This document shows, piece by piece, positions 46,762 through 58,715 of a stretch of 64,000 bases of DNA. The stretch's first letter is position 1. Each line of letters opens with the position of its first letter. The notes beneath the pieces were generated by a model. The model worked only from the letters and a program-made list of their open reading frames with translations. It was not told the DNA's origin and did no database searches. A program made the position numbers and the translations under genes. Origin of the DNA: Sinotaia quadrata (taxonomy: Eukaryota; Mollusca; Gastropoda; Architaenioglossa; Viviparidae); NCBI GenBank assembly GCA_028829895.1, contig CM054181.1:50387759-50451758 (forward strand), in the 5' to 3' direction.

Positions 46762-46794
<33 letters not shown>

Positions 46795-46797
46795 GCA

Positions 46798-46883
<86 letters not shown>
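46758..46883. repeat. Compound microsatellite (CGCA)n-(CT)n-(CA)n
   Basis: Three adjacent simple repeats: ACGC tetranucleotides, then CT, then about 55 bp CA. Confidence 0.98.
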
Positions 46884-46885
<2 letters not shown>

Positions 46886-47200
46886 CTATACTCACAAAAA
46901 TATTGGCCTAACTGCAAGGACACACACGCAAATATACACAAACACACAGGCACACATACTGATGCATACAGACATGATTGTACAGATAGACTGGCAGAAA
47001 TGCACACTGACAGAGACACACACTGACATACACCCACACAAACGCAGGCGTCCCACGCACAACCAATCATTTTTGCCTTAATCCCCTTATTTTTTTTTTT
47101 TTTAACTGGAAGTTGATATTTCACTATCTTTCCCTTCAGTACTAGTTTTATTTCAAACACCTCAGATCCACAGGAAGAATAAGTCTAAACGAGCTGCAGC

Positions 47201-47345
<145 letters not shown>

Positions 47346-48452
47346 ATATATATCTATCTATATGTTAAATCAACAATTTCTACTTCATTATATAGTTCGG
47401 ATCTATCTTTCAACTGATCACATTTGTCACATAAATGCTCTTCTCAGTTTTTGCCATGGTTGTTGTTGTTGGTCTCAGTTCGATTGACCAGATGCACTTG
47501 TTCTCTCTCTCCATCTGGAATTGTTCGCCATATAAAGCACAAGAGGTTCCATCAAGTTAGATATTTCAAATTCACAGAATTGACAGAAAACAACACACAT
47601 TTTGATTTTATAGTTTTGAAGGTGGTGTGAAGGGGGATTAAAATACAATTATAAGTAGATAAATTTGCACTTGGATGAACTGTAAGATATTGTACACTCT
47701 CCTGATGATTTCAGTACTTGTACATCATTATCAGATTTCTTTCCATTCTATAAGAATTTCATGTTATGGTTATTTCCAACTTTCTTAGAGAACATAAAAT
47801 GAAACATATCAAGGAGTTTTGATTAAGAAAAAATGTTTATGTACAGCCCTTAGTTATACACAAGTTTTGTTTAATGTGACCTGAACCATTTAGTATTGAA
47901 CCAAAATAAACTATCTTTTATTTTTTTCAAATAGAATTGCATAACCGTTACAAGGAAACAATCTTTACATTAAAATTCGTGTTCGTGTTTTACAAGAACA
48001 TTTGTCTTTCCCAATGCTAGTTGGACACTAATAGTGATCTTATTTCTTACTGCAGGGCATGAACACTGTGGAAAACATAAACAGAGTAATCCTCCTTGTT
48101 TGCATTACCATTAAATGCAGAATATATATATATCTTGCATTATTTATTTAAACACAAAGAACACATTGTTGCAATATTATTTACTTTGCCTTAAAAATAA
48201 TGTTTCCTTTTGGAAAATTGATGAAGTTTGATAAATAGGAAAAAGGCAGAGTAGATTATATTATCTCCTCCCGTCCCAAACCAGCTCACCCACACCCTTC
48301 CTCAGACATCTAATGGAACTTTAATAAACATGAAAAAATGGCCAAGAAACAGATTGTTGCAGAGGCAGAGGAAACTGGAACACTTCCGTCTTGCACAAGT
48401 GTGCCATCTTCCCTTATTAAGATCCATTCTTCGTTTCCTCTTTGGCTGTTGA
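47346..48452. other. No gene supported
   Basis: AT-rich. The frame at 47424-47630 is short and does not start at a well-supported ATG. Confidence 0.45.
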
Positions 48453-48701
48453 AAACCACCTCCTTGTGTGCTCTTGATCTATGAGTGGTTGCTGGTTGTA
48501 CTGGTCGAAGATGAAGACACCTACACTGCGGTGGACACTATGCAATATCGACTTTCAATTTGCACAAATGATGTGTGCTCGTGCCTGAGGGAACCATACA
48601 GAAAGGATGGAGACACCGGAGTCACGTGTTTGCCTCCCGCTGTCTTTCAGATGTCAATAAGAAAAGTCGGGAACAAAAGAAACAGGAAGAGTGGGCGTTA
48701 G
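48453..48701 (+). CDS. Open frame, possible exon, unknown
   Basis: Non-repetitive plus-strand frame ending in TAG at 48699-48701. It follows a TGA at 48450 and has no ATG near its start. It reads as a mixed, Cys-containing peptide (DEDTYTAVDTMQYRLSICTN in the middle, SCLREPYRKDGDTGVTCLP further on). A strong acceptor-like GCCTCCCGCTGTCTTTCAG lies inside it near 48632-48650. Either a short last exon or chance; it abuts a long CA tract. Confidence 0.18.
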   Translation, partial: KPPPCVLLIYEWLLVVLVEDEDTYTAVDTMQYRLSICTNDVCSCLREPYRKDGDTGVTCLPPAVFQMSIRKVGNKRNRKSGR

Positions 48702-48771
48702 ATAAATGTTATAGTGATATAGATAGGTGAAAGATCGATAGACAGACATACACATTCACACACAGAGACAG

Positions 48772-49304
<533 letters not shown>

Positions 49305-49580
49305 CATCTAGTCTGCCGGGGTCTACGAGGATGTCTTTCTGCTGGGGTCTATGAGGATGTCTTTCTGCTGGGGTCTAAATGAGGATGTCATTATGCTGGG
49401 GTCTTTGAGGATGTCTTTCTGCTGGGGTCTAAATGAGGATGTCATTATGCTGGGGTCTATGAGGATGTCTTTATGCTGGGGTCTATGAGGATGTCTTTAT
49501 GCTCGGGTCTATGAGGATGTCTTTATGCTGGGGTCTATGAGGATGTCTTTATGCTGGGGCCTATGAGGATGCCTTCCTGG
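49305..49580. repeat. 26-28-bp minisatellite, about 10 copies
   Basis: Unit TCTTTATGCTGGGGTCTATG + AGGATG. Two copies have the longer GTCTAAATGAGGATG and CATTATGC forms. Confidence 0.96.
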
Positions 49581-49629
49581 ATGGACTGATTTGGGCTAAG
49601 TTGACAATGTCAGCATAGACAAAGATAAA

Positions 49630-49920
49630 GATGTATGGTAGCAAGTCCTCTGCATAAAGTATATAGTCAAAAGCCACAAAATATGTATATCAGCAAACCT
49701 TTTATTATATTAAAAACCACAAAATATGTATATCGGCAAACCTTTTATTATATTAAAAGCCACAAAATATGTATATCAGCAAACCTTTTATTATATTAAA
49801 AGCCACAAAATATGTATATCAGCAAACCTTTTATTATATTAAAAGCCACAAAATATGTATGGTAGCAAACCATCTATGTGAAGTATATAATATCAAAGAT
49901 ACAAAATATGTTTGGAAAAG
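49630..49920. repeat. 43-bp minisatellite, about 5 copies
   Basis: Unit AAAATATGTATATCAGCAAA + CCTTTTATTATATTAAAAGC + CAC. Outer copies diverge (GGTAGCAAACCATCTATGTG at the right). It follows the 26-bp array after about 50 bp. Confidence 0.95.
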
Positions 49921-51145
49921 TAATAGGTGTAATAGGAGTGATAGGAGTAATTCAGACAAACCGTTTTCACTTTGATGCAAAACTATGTGCTGTTAATAGT
50001 GTTATGAACGGGTTAACAGATTACACTTCCAATGCTTAATTTAATTAATCCCAGAGTTCATTTCTCCTGCCTTCTAAGCTAGTGAAAGTTCTTTTGTCCT
50101 TCAACAGAAAGTTTACAGTTCAATTGTTTGTTAATTCTTCTAACTTTAAAATCTTTTCTTCCTTCAACCTTTAGAATTCAATCAGGTTCTTTATACCAAA
50201 AAAAATCACTAATTTAGAAGGATACAAGAAAAAAATAAGAAAGTAGAAATTTCAATCACAGAGACATTTTTGAGAGGGTCATTAAATTAAACAGTGCAAT
50301 GCCACTGGTGATGACTGGGTTTATTTTCTCCCCTTGCGTGAACTCGTTATCTGTGAGACACGGATGCACAAATGTGTAGCTGACAATGGAGTTTTCCAGA
50401 GATGATGCCAGATGCAATTTCCTCATTGTGAAGAGGGCAACTAATGAATTTCTAATCACACACACGAAAACTTAACTATTCCAAACAAACCAGAATTTTG
50501 CGCTATGTACAGAATGAAACCTTAAGGTTGGGAGCTGTTTGAACTAACGAGAAACATGGCCAAGCCTAAACAATAAACATGTTTTTCGAACCCTGTCTCA
50601 GCAAAATAGGGTCAGAAAGAAATATATAAAAATGAATTTGATGGACAATGAATTTGAAAAAATAATTAATAAAAAATATTAATTAGATGATTATTTATGC
50701 AATTTGCGTTTTGAATGTTAGAAATAGTTTATGCTTACTGTGTGTGATATTCATGAATTCATAGTTATATATTTTATATACTATTGCAATAATTAATTTC
50801 CGTACTGCATGCATTTACACTATGAAACTGTTCTATACAGTTGTATTTAATTCCTAATTTTGATTTTATAAATCAAGCAGGAATAGAAAAAACCTCCAAT
50901 ACGACTCATATTGTTCTGTTTAATCAACGGAAAAGTTTAGTAATTGTTCCTTCACTTAAGTACCACAAGCCAGATAGATACAAGTGCACCTGATATTCTG
51001 CTAAAAAAATAGAAATCTATTCTCTCCCAGCTACCCAGGCATAACTGGGTGGATAAAAATGTGCATATGTAAGAGCATGAGTTATTGTCATTGATAGTCT
51101 GGCTTCGATAAGAATTATTGAGCAAAGGCTGTATAAATGATGGAA
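49921..51145. other. No gene seen
   Basis: AT-rich. Short GTAATAGGTGTAATAGGAGTG repetition at 49918-49952. Frames at 50256-50465 and 50952-51152 show no family features. Confidence 0.45.
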
Positions 51146-51364
51146 TGGTCACGTTAATGATTTAGAGGAAAACAGTCAGTAGGCAGCTTTCTAGGTTGAG
51201 ATTCCCTTATAGACAGCTGCCTACTCACTGTTTTCCTCTAAATCACATCATCAGAACTCTCAGAATGATTGTGCGTAAGAGCGCCGTTTCAGCATTTGCT
51301 CCGAATTGTAATCTTGAAAATAATATGTGATTTACATTGGGGTTTACATTCATTAACGTGACCA
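51146..51364. repeat. Nested inverted repeats: 31-bp hairpin plus outer 15-bp pair
   Basis: 51158-51188 (TGATTTAGAGGAAAACAGTC...) and 51215-51245 are reverse complements with one mismatch over 31 bp and a 26-bp loop. In addition TGGTCACGTTAATGA (51146-51160), immediately outside the left arm, recurs as its exact reverse complement at 51350-51364, about 105 bp beyond the right arm. Confidence 0.9.
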
Positions 51365-51630
51365 TGTGCGTAGGAAATGTATTCTTGATTTTTCATCAAA
51401 TTGACGAAACGGTTTATACGGTTTCCAAAGAATCCTCTATTAATGTCAGTGTCAATAATAATATAAATACATCTATGGTTCTCTATATTATGTAAATGCA
51501 ATAGTGATATGTGTACCATAGAGATCCAGTTCTCAGATTTAGGCAAGTTACAACAGGTAACATGAAAGCTCGAAGACAAAATGTTGCTTATACAGGGCAC
51601 ATACAAGATCAGGAGATATAGTGACAACAT
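51289..51630 (-). CDS. ATG-initiated 113-codon frame, unknown
   Basis: The longest non-repetitive frame here that truly begins with ATG (at 51630). The start is hydrophobic (MLSLYLLILYVPCISN), so a signal peptide is conceivable, followed by Cys-containing sequence and an SKC C-terminus. A TATATATA lies at about 51850-51857 on this strand, some 220 bp upstream of the ATG. The frame overlaps the outer inverted-repeat arm, and codon use is AT-biased like the background, so chance is quite possible. Confidence 0.2.
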   Translation of the reverse strand: MLSLYLLILYVPCISNILSSSFHVTCCNLPKSENWISMVHISLLHLHNIENHRCIYIIIDTDINRGFFGNRINRFVNLMKNQEYISYAHGHVNECKPQCKSHIIFKITIRSKC

Positions 51631-52350
51631 TATTTTCTCCGGATTTTCTGAACATTAATTTTGCTTACACCAAGCTTGAAGAATCGAAGACTGTTTTGGT
51701 GAGAACAAAGGGAATAGTATTTACGCAGGCCGTAAAGAGAGTCTGGTGTCATTACGTCTTAAGTATTTCAGTTGTTATCGTTCTTCAGTTACAATAGGTC
51801 AAAGACTTCAAGAAAGTGAAGTTTATACTACAAGAGTTCAGTCGGTGTGTATATATAGTGCCGATCAGCTATTGGTTTATTCTACGTAAATTTTCGGAAT
51901 GCTTAAAATAAATGAATGTGCCGTTAATGTAGACTTGATGTCTGATTGAAAATTAAACCCTACGAAATTTGTACGTATTCTACATGTATCGCATTTTCAA
52001 TTTGACACTCCTCTATTAAGGTTGCCAATATGGATTGCATTTATAAATTACGAAAAGATTTTTTTAAAAAGATATAATATAACAAAGAAAAATTATGTGA
52101 ATAAACAGATCGTGAGTTTTCCTGTGCACAACTTTAATTTCTACATTAAGTAATTACACCAGGTAAGTACACCATACACACTGCGACATTTTATTGTTTT
52201 GGAAATAATATTTCGTTTCTATTCAAAGAAGGTTTTATAAAGATCTTCATTTGGTTCTTCACTGTCGTTACCAGAACTGCAATAGCGATTATTATACCGA
52301 CAGACAATTTTATATTTTTATAAAAATATTTTATATACTTTCTTGCAAAC
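51631..52350. other. No feature seen
   Basis: AT-rich, apart from the TATATATA noted for the preceding frame. Confidence 0.4.
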
Positions 52351-52505
52351 TCTATTCCATGTCGCTACATTCTGACACGTAATCACGGACCAAGTTTAGC
52401 ACTGCCTATATTTAGCCCAATGTGTCAACTATTCTCTGTCGCTACATTCTAACACGTAATCACAAATCAAGTTGGCACGGCCCGTATTTAGCTCACCGTG
52501 TCACA
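52351..52505. repeat. 77-bp tandem duplication
   Basis: GTCGCTACATTCT.ACACGTA begins at 52361 and 52438. Each copy continues with ATCAC..A.CAAGTT..CAC and TATTTAGC. The copies have diverged. Confidence 0.85.
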
Positions 52506-53283
52506 GAGTGGAACTTTTCCCTAGAGAAAGGATCAAATAGATATCTAGAAAAAAGCACTATTTATAGTTATGGATGAAATTTGAACTGACCTCGCATCCC
52601 AGAGAACTTCACAATATAAAAATGGAATAAAAATATAGAAATTGAAGCGTGAGACAAAAACTGGATGTAAATATTTCCAGAAACAGATAGTACGTAATCT
52701 ATACTATCGCTCCATTTGCCCAATGAGTTCGTGTGCTTCAAAGGCGTGATTATCTGAGGTTTCTGTTGAGTTTGAATACATCTCTCTTGCTCCTGCCCCC
52801 CCCCCTCCTCCACATATGCATGCACATGCACATACGTACACGCACACACACATGCGCGCGTAACTCGTGCACGAGCACGTACAGAGGTAATGGTGCATTT
52901 ATTATATTATTTTTATTGAGGAATAAAAATAATGACAGCTCCAAATAAACCATTTTATGAAATTTACCCTGTCTGACTGAAATAATTTAAATCGTCTGCA
53001 TTAATGTGTTCGTACATGTTTAAATATGAACTGTTGCAACCATCATTTTTCTCTTATTTTTTTTACAAACGAAAGAAGGGGAAAATAATCCACAACATAT
53101 GCTTTGGCACGTTAGGAGTGGCCCCAAAAATAAAGTTCAAATACACTTGCACATGTATAAATACCAAATGTCAAGAACCAGATACACACTTATCATCGTT
53201 CTAGATTGAACATCGGATGGCGAGGTTAATTTCAGTCAGAGGACCAGACTTATACGTCAGTGTCGCCACCATAAAAGTCGCGT
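52506..53283. other. No gene seen; alternating CA/CG patch
   Basis: 52815-52862 is an alternating CA/TA/CG purine-pyrimidine stretch. Frames through it are artefacts. Confidence 0.45.
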
Positions 53284-53380
53284 GTCACGTGATGAATTTT
53301 TTTAATGGTTGAGAAAGGCAGTGTGCAGAGGATGAACGAAACACTTGGTGCAAAAACAGCCTCGTGGGTCATCACGTGAC
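53284..53380. promoter_or_regulatory. Inverted pair of CACGTG E-boxes
   Basis: GTCACGTGATGA (53284-53295) and TCATCACGTGAC (53369-53380) are exact 12-bp reverse complements. Each is one base from GTCACGTGAC, the palindrome bound by bHLH-ZIP factors of the TFE/MITF class. The region 53210-53540 is G+C-richer than its flanks, but no gene start was recognised beside it. Confidence 0.25.
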
Positions 53381-53509
53381 AGATGACGTAGGATGGGTTA
53401 GAGCTCTTGCCATGTACATGCACTAGGCGTACCTTGTCACACTGAATTACGACTTGAACCCTGATCGATCTGTGTCAAGAATGAGAGAAACACGCTCCGA
53501 CGTCCATCT

Positions 53510-53541
53510 TGCCAATCTTGCCAATCTTGTCAATCTTCAGC
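53510..53541. repeat. 11-bp tandem repeat, 3 copies
   Basis: CTTGCCAATCT-type unit, head to tail, third copy with CTTGTCAATCT. Confidence 0.85.
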
Positions 53542-54554
53542 AGGGTCGAGCAGAGACAGAGAACGGAAGTAACTTTACTTTTTTTTTTTTTTTTACAGGG
53601 AAGAAGTTTTAATTCTATCTTTTGGTAAGGTCGCTAGTTTGGCTGAAAATTACCTAAGAGTCAGGAATTTCATAGAGATACAAATTTGACTGTGGAACTT
53701 TCTCTCACATTTTCGACACAACCGAGAGAATGGATACAGGATAAATATAATAGATTTGGAAACATCTTTCGATTCAAGGTCGTCTTTGTAAGAAATAGGT
53801 TTACAGATGTGTTTTATTTTAACTTTTGTTATTGTTGTTGTTGGTGGTAAAACTGACACTTATTTTAAAAACAAAATTGGTGGTGGATTGTGGACGGACT
53901 GACAGCCACATTACAGGTGCTGCGAAGAAAGTCAGAAGAAGTTCTTGACAGGCAGAAATTCATATCTTAATATCCTCAAGTTCATGTAGAATCGGGTTTA
54001 TATGTGGCCGCATTTGTGGATGTAATGTTTACTGATAAGAAAATAGTTTGCTCTGCGCTAAAACTAATGAAAATGTTCTTCAGTAGCAGAATGGTAGAAA
54101 AATCAAACTGGAGATTGCAGTCATCAAGTATAATAATATTTGCACTGTTAGTGTTTGACAGCTGTTGGGAAAAAAAACCAACAACATATCCAATTAGTAA
54201 GTTCATACTTTTGTGATTAGGAAGAGAATGTCAGACGGAACAGAAATGAATTAATCGTTACTGCTGGATAAGCGAAGTTTGCACGTGCTTAAGAGGAGAG
54301 AAATTGAATTTTAAAGATGTCTTTAAAATATACGTCACCTCGTTTTGGGAGCCGAAAGAATTATTTCAAAGTTTGCCGGTAGGGTTAGATCACAATAGGC
54401 TATATGGTTCATTCCCATTAATTTTAAGCCATGTCGCAAACAAACCTTGACCTTAACATACGGTGAATAATAAAAAACCATTGACACTTCTATTTTTTTA
54501 AGTCAATGAGTAAAGACGTATGTATAAATACATCACTCATTCACGCGAATACTT
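53542..54554. other. No gene seen
   Basis: AT-rich. Open frames at 53982-54216 occur on both strands, without a recognised family. Confidence 0.4.
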
Positions 54555-54603
54555 ATTAACTCACTCACTCACTCACTCACTCACTCACTCACTCACTCAC
54601 TCA
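54555..54603. repeat. (ACTC)n microsatellite
   Basis: About 12 copies of CTCA. Confidence 0.97.
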
Positions 54604-55472
54604 AGCACAATGGGATGTATCTATCATTAAGCAGAATAGAAATCCATGACAATACGTGGAATAGAAAAATCAATGCATTCGAACGTCAAACACATTTGCC
54701 GGAATGATAGTGCGATACTATACATCATGCTGACATAGTGACCCATTTTCAGTGTCGGAATGTACTCGTAGCCTGCACTTCAAAATCATAATAAGTCTGA
54801 TGGTCGTTTTCCCCCTCCCCACTCATTTTAATTGTTAAGAATCAGAAACAAAGCCCAATGTCGGTCATTAAATAATTATTTTAAAAACAAAATGCAAAGT
54901 TCAGAAAACAATGTTGAAGACTTGACAGTGCATCTCTTACGAGATTTGCTTCCCCTGAAACGACAGACACTATTTTACATCACGGTCTTCGCATGTGCGC
55001 GAACGTTGTCGAGCACAAACCGGATCGGACTAGATCTGCATTTATTATGACGCGGTGCCCAGCAATTTCGTCAGACAGCACTTTATTTTTCCTCAACGAC
55101 AAGATGGTGAAAATCAGCCCACATGACGGCAACATTTGTAAAGAAAAGAAAAATTCTATTTCCTGTTAAGATAAAATTCTTCTTCTCGTGTCTCCACTTA
55201 TTTCGGGCTTGTGTTTGTTTCAAACACAATCATTCCTTGTTTGAAAATCTCTCGTCACTGATTATTTCCCCTTTCTTCTAACGAAGCATTACATAGAAAA
55301 ATTAGAGCAGTGACACCAAAGTATGGACAGTGACACTTATTTGACTAAATTAAAACACAAATAGTTGTTCCTTTGACAACGACTAAAACAAGGCGTGCAT
55401 CTATGGGGAGTTATGGTCCCAGTGGCATACGGACCAGTTTGGGGATTATTGGTCCCAGTGTCACTCTAAGGG
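54604..55472. other. No gene supported
   Basis: A plus-strand frame at 54832-55050 (72 codons, opening at TTG after a TTTTAATTGTTAAG acceptor-like stretch) is hydrophilic then hydrophobic but unrecognised. Short duplication GGTCCCAGTG at about 55414 and 55451. Confidence 0.4.
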
Positions 55473-55620
55473 TTAACTTTAATATCTGTAGAAATCCTGT
55501 CTGCTGTTCATTAACTTTAATATCTGTAGAAATCCTGTCTGCTGTTCATTAACTTTAATATCTGTAGAAATCCTGTCTGCTGTTCATTAACTTTAATATC
55601 TGTAGAAATCATCTGCTGGA
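55473..55620. repeat. 38-bp minisatellite, 4 copies
   Basis: Unit TTAACTTTAATATCTGTAGA + AATCCTGTCTGCTGTTCA at 55473, 55511, 55549 and 55587. The first three are identical; the last is truncated. Confidence 0.97.
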
Positions 55621-56177
55621 TAGTGAATTGACTAGAAATGATTTATAATTTGTTAGATTCCATGCTGCCACAGAGAGAACATTATTCACCAGGCAGCAAG
55701 AGAAAATTAGAATATTATTGACGTTTTATAGCTATTATATGTCTATTAGGTGTCTAATTTTTTTTTATATCATTGATTCAATGGTACATTTTGTGTAGTG
55801 TGTGTATGAAGAAAAATATGTTAAATTATTAAAAAGTAAATTTTATTTATTTATTGCTCATCCATAACTTAGTATAATTCAGAGATACATTTCTAACATC
55901 ACTAAGTGGGTGAATGTGTGTAGAAATATGAAGTCGGACATAAAGGAAGTCACACGTGGATCTCTTACAGTACGTTTACAGGTCTTATGTCAAGTTAATG
56001 TTCGCTGTGAAGTATATATTTATAACGCAACATTTAGCATTGGGGGGGGGGGATGTGAAAAGGTCACCCTATCATATGACCCAGTTCGCAGAAAGAAGTT
56101 TAATGTTATATGGGTGGAAAAAATAATATAATTCCTCAAATTACAAGGAGCATTTCTCACTAGAGAAAATACCTGTC

Positions 56178-56220
56178 GTAGATAGATAGATGGATAGATA
56201 GATAGATAGATAGAGAAATA
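56178..56220. repeat. (GATA)n microsatellite
   Basis: GATA tract with a GGATA variant. Left flank ACCTGTCGTAGATAG matches that of the 42098 tract. Confidence 0.93.
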
Positions 56221-56339
56221 GAGAGAGTACATTTTGTGCTATACGATGTAATGAAACTAACCCTCTAAAGAGAGAAACGCATGTATAACATATTTTAAAG
56301 TCAAGATTCCCCTTTCTTCTTACTAAAAGTTTCAGTTAG

Positions 56340-56654
56340 GTGGGGAAAGCGATCAATACTTTACTAATGGTTCAGCTTCTCTGTGACGTTTTGCTGGGAG
56401 ATGGGCAAGATGTTAATTTTCCACCACCCCGGGCCGCCGTAACCTTCCACTGGCTCCGAACACGTGCCGGCGGGAACCATGACGCCTGCCTAGGCATGTA
56501 CATGTGCCCGCATCGAGGTGTGAAATGTAGTGCAGATGTAGTTTGTTCCATCCAACCTCACGCCACTCATTTTAGGTTCTGTAAAATCATTCTAGAACTG
56601 ATTTTGTGGAAGTCACATATGAAGACGAAGTCTCTTGTACATTTTCGAAAATAA
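56340..56654 (+). CDS. Possible terminal exon, unknown protein
   Basis: A strong 3' splice region (CCCCTTTCTTCTTACTAAAAGTTTCAGTTAG) ends at 56339, and an open frame of 104 codons follows directly from AG|GTG to a TAA at 56652-56654 that overlaps an AATAAA signal. The middle is G+C-rich with CpGs (AAVTFHWLRTRAGGNHDACL) and several Cys. No family is recognised and there is no ATG at the start, so it would have to be a downstream exon. Confidence 0.22.
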   Translation: MGKAINTLLMVQLLCDVLLGDGQDVNFPPPRAAVTFHWLRTRAGGNHDACLGMYMCPHRGVKCSADVVCSIQPHATHFRFCKIILELILWKSHMKTKSLVHFRK

Positions 56655-56688
56655 ATAGAAAGTGATATGTGACAGTGATTTTAACTCT

Positions 56689-56946
56689 TCACGACATTCA
56701 AAAACCTCAGAGGCAGCTTGAAGAGATATTTTTGAAAAGTTCATCATCATTGAGTCTATGGTTGCCTTACTTGTGAATCCTTTGACTTGCCAACAAGAGG
56801 TAACAAAAATGGCGACATCGACTGCACGTCTCATTCTAGTAAAAGAAGTGGAGTTCGAGATTTTGGACCTTCAAAATGATATTTTTCTCAAATCGACCGC
56901 AACAGATGATAATTTGGGGAATCTTTTGGTTCAACAGTTACATTAG
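56689..56946 (+). pseudogene. hAT/ZBED-like transposase C-terminal remnant
   Basis: Two adjacent frames give pieces in the right order. First FTTFKNLRGSLKRYF (before a TGA), then, after a frame change, an EKFIIIESMVALLVNPLT segment and LVKEVEFEILDLQNDIFLKS. The order 'F..FK.L...L.RYF - NPL - E.E.E.IDLQ.D..LKS' resembles the C-terminal part of hAT-derived transposases of the GTF2IRD2/ZBED5/FAM200 type, where ELELIDLQSD..LK precedes the dimerisation region. The downstream dimerisation part is not seen. A frameshift or stop and truncation make it a pseudogene. The assignment is by motif memory, not by alignment. Confidence 0.4.
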
Positions 56947-58077
56947 AGTTTATAAATGTTTATTGTTCATAATTATGACCATGAGGTATCACAAGAGAAT
57001 GTTCATTTTGAGTCATAGTGCACTGTTGTTATTTGGTTTGCTCTTATGAGTGAACTATTAATAACTGAAAGTTACTGAGTGAACTCTAAAAGTACATCGA
57101 TTATAGTTTGATTGAATTTGGTTGAAGGTGTGTGGTTGTTGATTTTATAGTTACATAACTTTAGGATCACTTGACATGCCATCTGGGGTCCCATTGAATA
57201 TCATAGCAGATGCACACTTGGTCTGTTCTGCTGTGGTGTTGCTTTAGGTGCAATACTTGTCAAAAAGTCAATATCCAAGATAAGTGGTTCCATTCTGGCA
57301 TTGTTCAGCACTCATCGAATTAATGTATCAGATAAAGTATCAGATAAGGTGCCAGTCTGCCAGTAAAATACATATGGGATAAGAATTTGTCCTCATGTGT
57401 TCTCTGACTGAACACACTTACATGGTCATAATACATTTTAATATCATAAGCAAAATATAACAATAAATATAGTTAATGTCAAGAGATAAACATAAATATA
57501 ATATTAGTTAGTCATGCAAAACCACATACCTTCAACAGTAATATATTCTGAGGGTGGTTTCCTGCTGAATTGATAACTGACAATAAGAATTAGTAATATG
57601 ATTCCAACTTATTAATGTCAGGAGTCAAAATATGTTCTTGCCTCAATGGTCAGCTGCATTTGACTGATGATTTACAGATGAGTTTCTAGTACATTCATTT
57701 CATGTGGGTGAGCTGTGCTCTGGTTAGTTTAGAATGTGTGTCTTGAACATTCAAGTATGTTAAGTATGTTTCCAGCCTAGGGATAAGGGCCAGCCTTTCT
57801 AGAAGGTAGGTTTGCATGTAGTCTACTTTTAGAGGAGGGTGGAAGTGGGCTACATAAGCCATGTGACACTCTGTACAGATCCATTCTGGATAAATAAATG
57901 CTAACTGACTCATATATAGCAAATATACCACATGAAGAGAACAGAATTTTAAAATAAATGAAATACCAAACAGGTGATTATTCTTTTAAACAAGACAGGT
58001 TTGAAATCATAAGCATGGGTATACTTATCGTAAGATCTGTTTCATGCCTTTTTATTTAACCTCAGTTAAATTCTCCA
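56947..58077. other. No gene seen
   Basis: AT-rich sequence between the transposase remnant and dispersed repeat copy 3. May include more decayed mobile-element DNA, but nothing specific was recognised. Confidence 0.4.
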
Positions 58078-58715
58078 TTGTGTGTTTTGTGAGTGCATTG
58101 AAGATTCTGGAACAGTTGTGTAATGTACCTAGAAGGGTTGTGTCAGACCATCATCTAAATAAGGAATATTGTGATTTGTTGCAAGCTGCTTGATTGTGAA
58201 TCTGTGCTAGTGACAGCAGCCATCTTTAAAAAAGTTATGTACATTGACTATAATTATTTCTCTAAAACTCAACTCTCATATGATGAATAATTGTCTATAA
58301 ACTTGATTAAATATATGATAATGTGACTGTTGTTGTTTATTTTATGATAAATGAAAGAATCTCCAGTGTTAATCGAACAATGTTGTGAAGCGATGTGATT
58401 GATAAGGTTCTTTTGATTATATTCATATGTTGGATATTTGATTGTTGATTTAATAAATTTAGTGTTAAATTTATTAATCATTATTCTTCTTACACATATT
58501 GATAATCATATGTTGGAAAGAGAGTAGGTGAATGGGGGCTCGCTAAATATAGATTGAAAGATGGATTTATCTTTTTCCTTTGGTAAGAGGTTTTCCACCA
58601 ATGGAAATATTGAGCAATGCAAATGTTTGGCTTTAACGTTGTGGAAGAGATAAAATGTCTACAACGCCTGCATATCTGCTAATTGGGAGAATTATAAATA
58701 ACATATATTAAGATT
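58078..58715. mobile_element. Dispersed repeat family, copy 3
   Basis: Aligns with 2735-3390 of copy 1 (shared GATTCTGGAACAGTTGTGTA, TCTTTTGATTATATTCATATG, ATATTTGATTG). The region inverted in copy 1 is here in the same orientation as in copy 2 (GGGGGCTCGCTAAATATAGA). Lacks the 5' part and the last ~60 bp of the family. Confidence 0.82.

Noticed and set aside
46741..47160. 139-codon minus-strand frame with CV and RE repeats
   Set aside because: Compound CA/CT/CGCA microsatellite translation.
53982..54216. Overlapping open frames on both strands
   Set aside because: Both are AT-biased and unrecognised, with no splice or start evidence favouring either.
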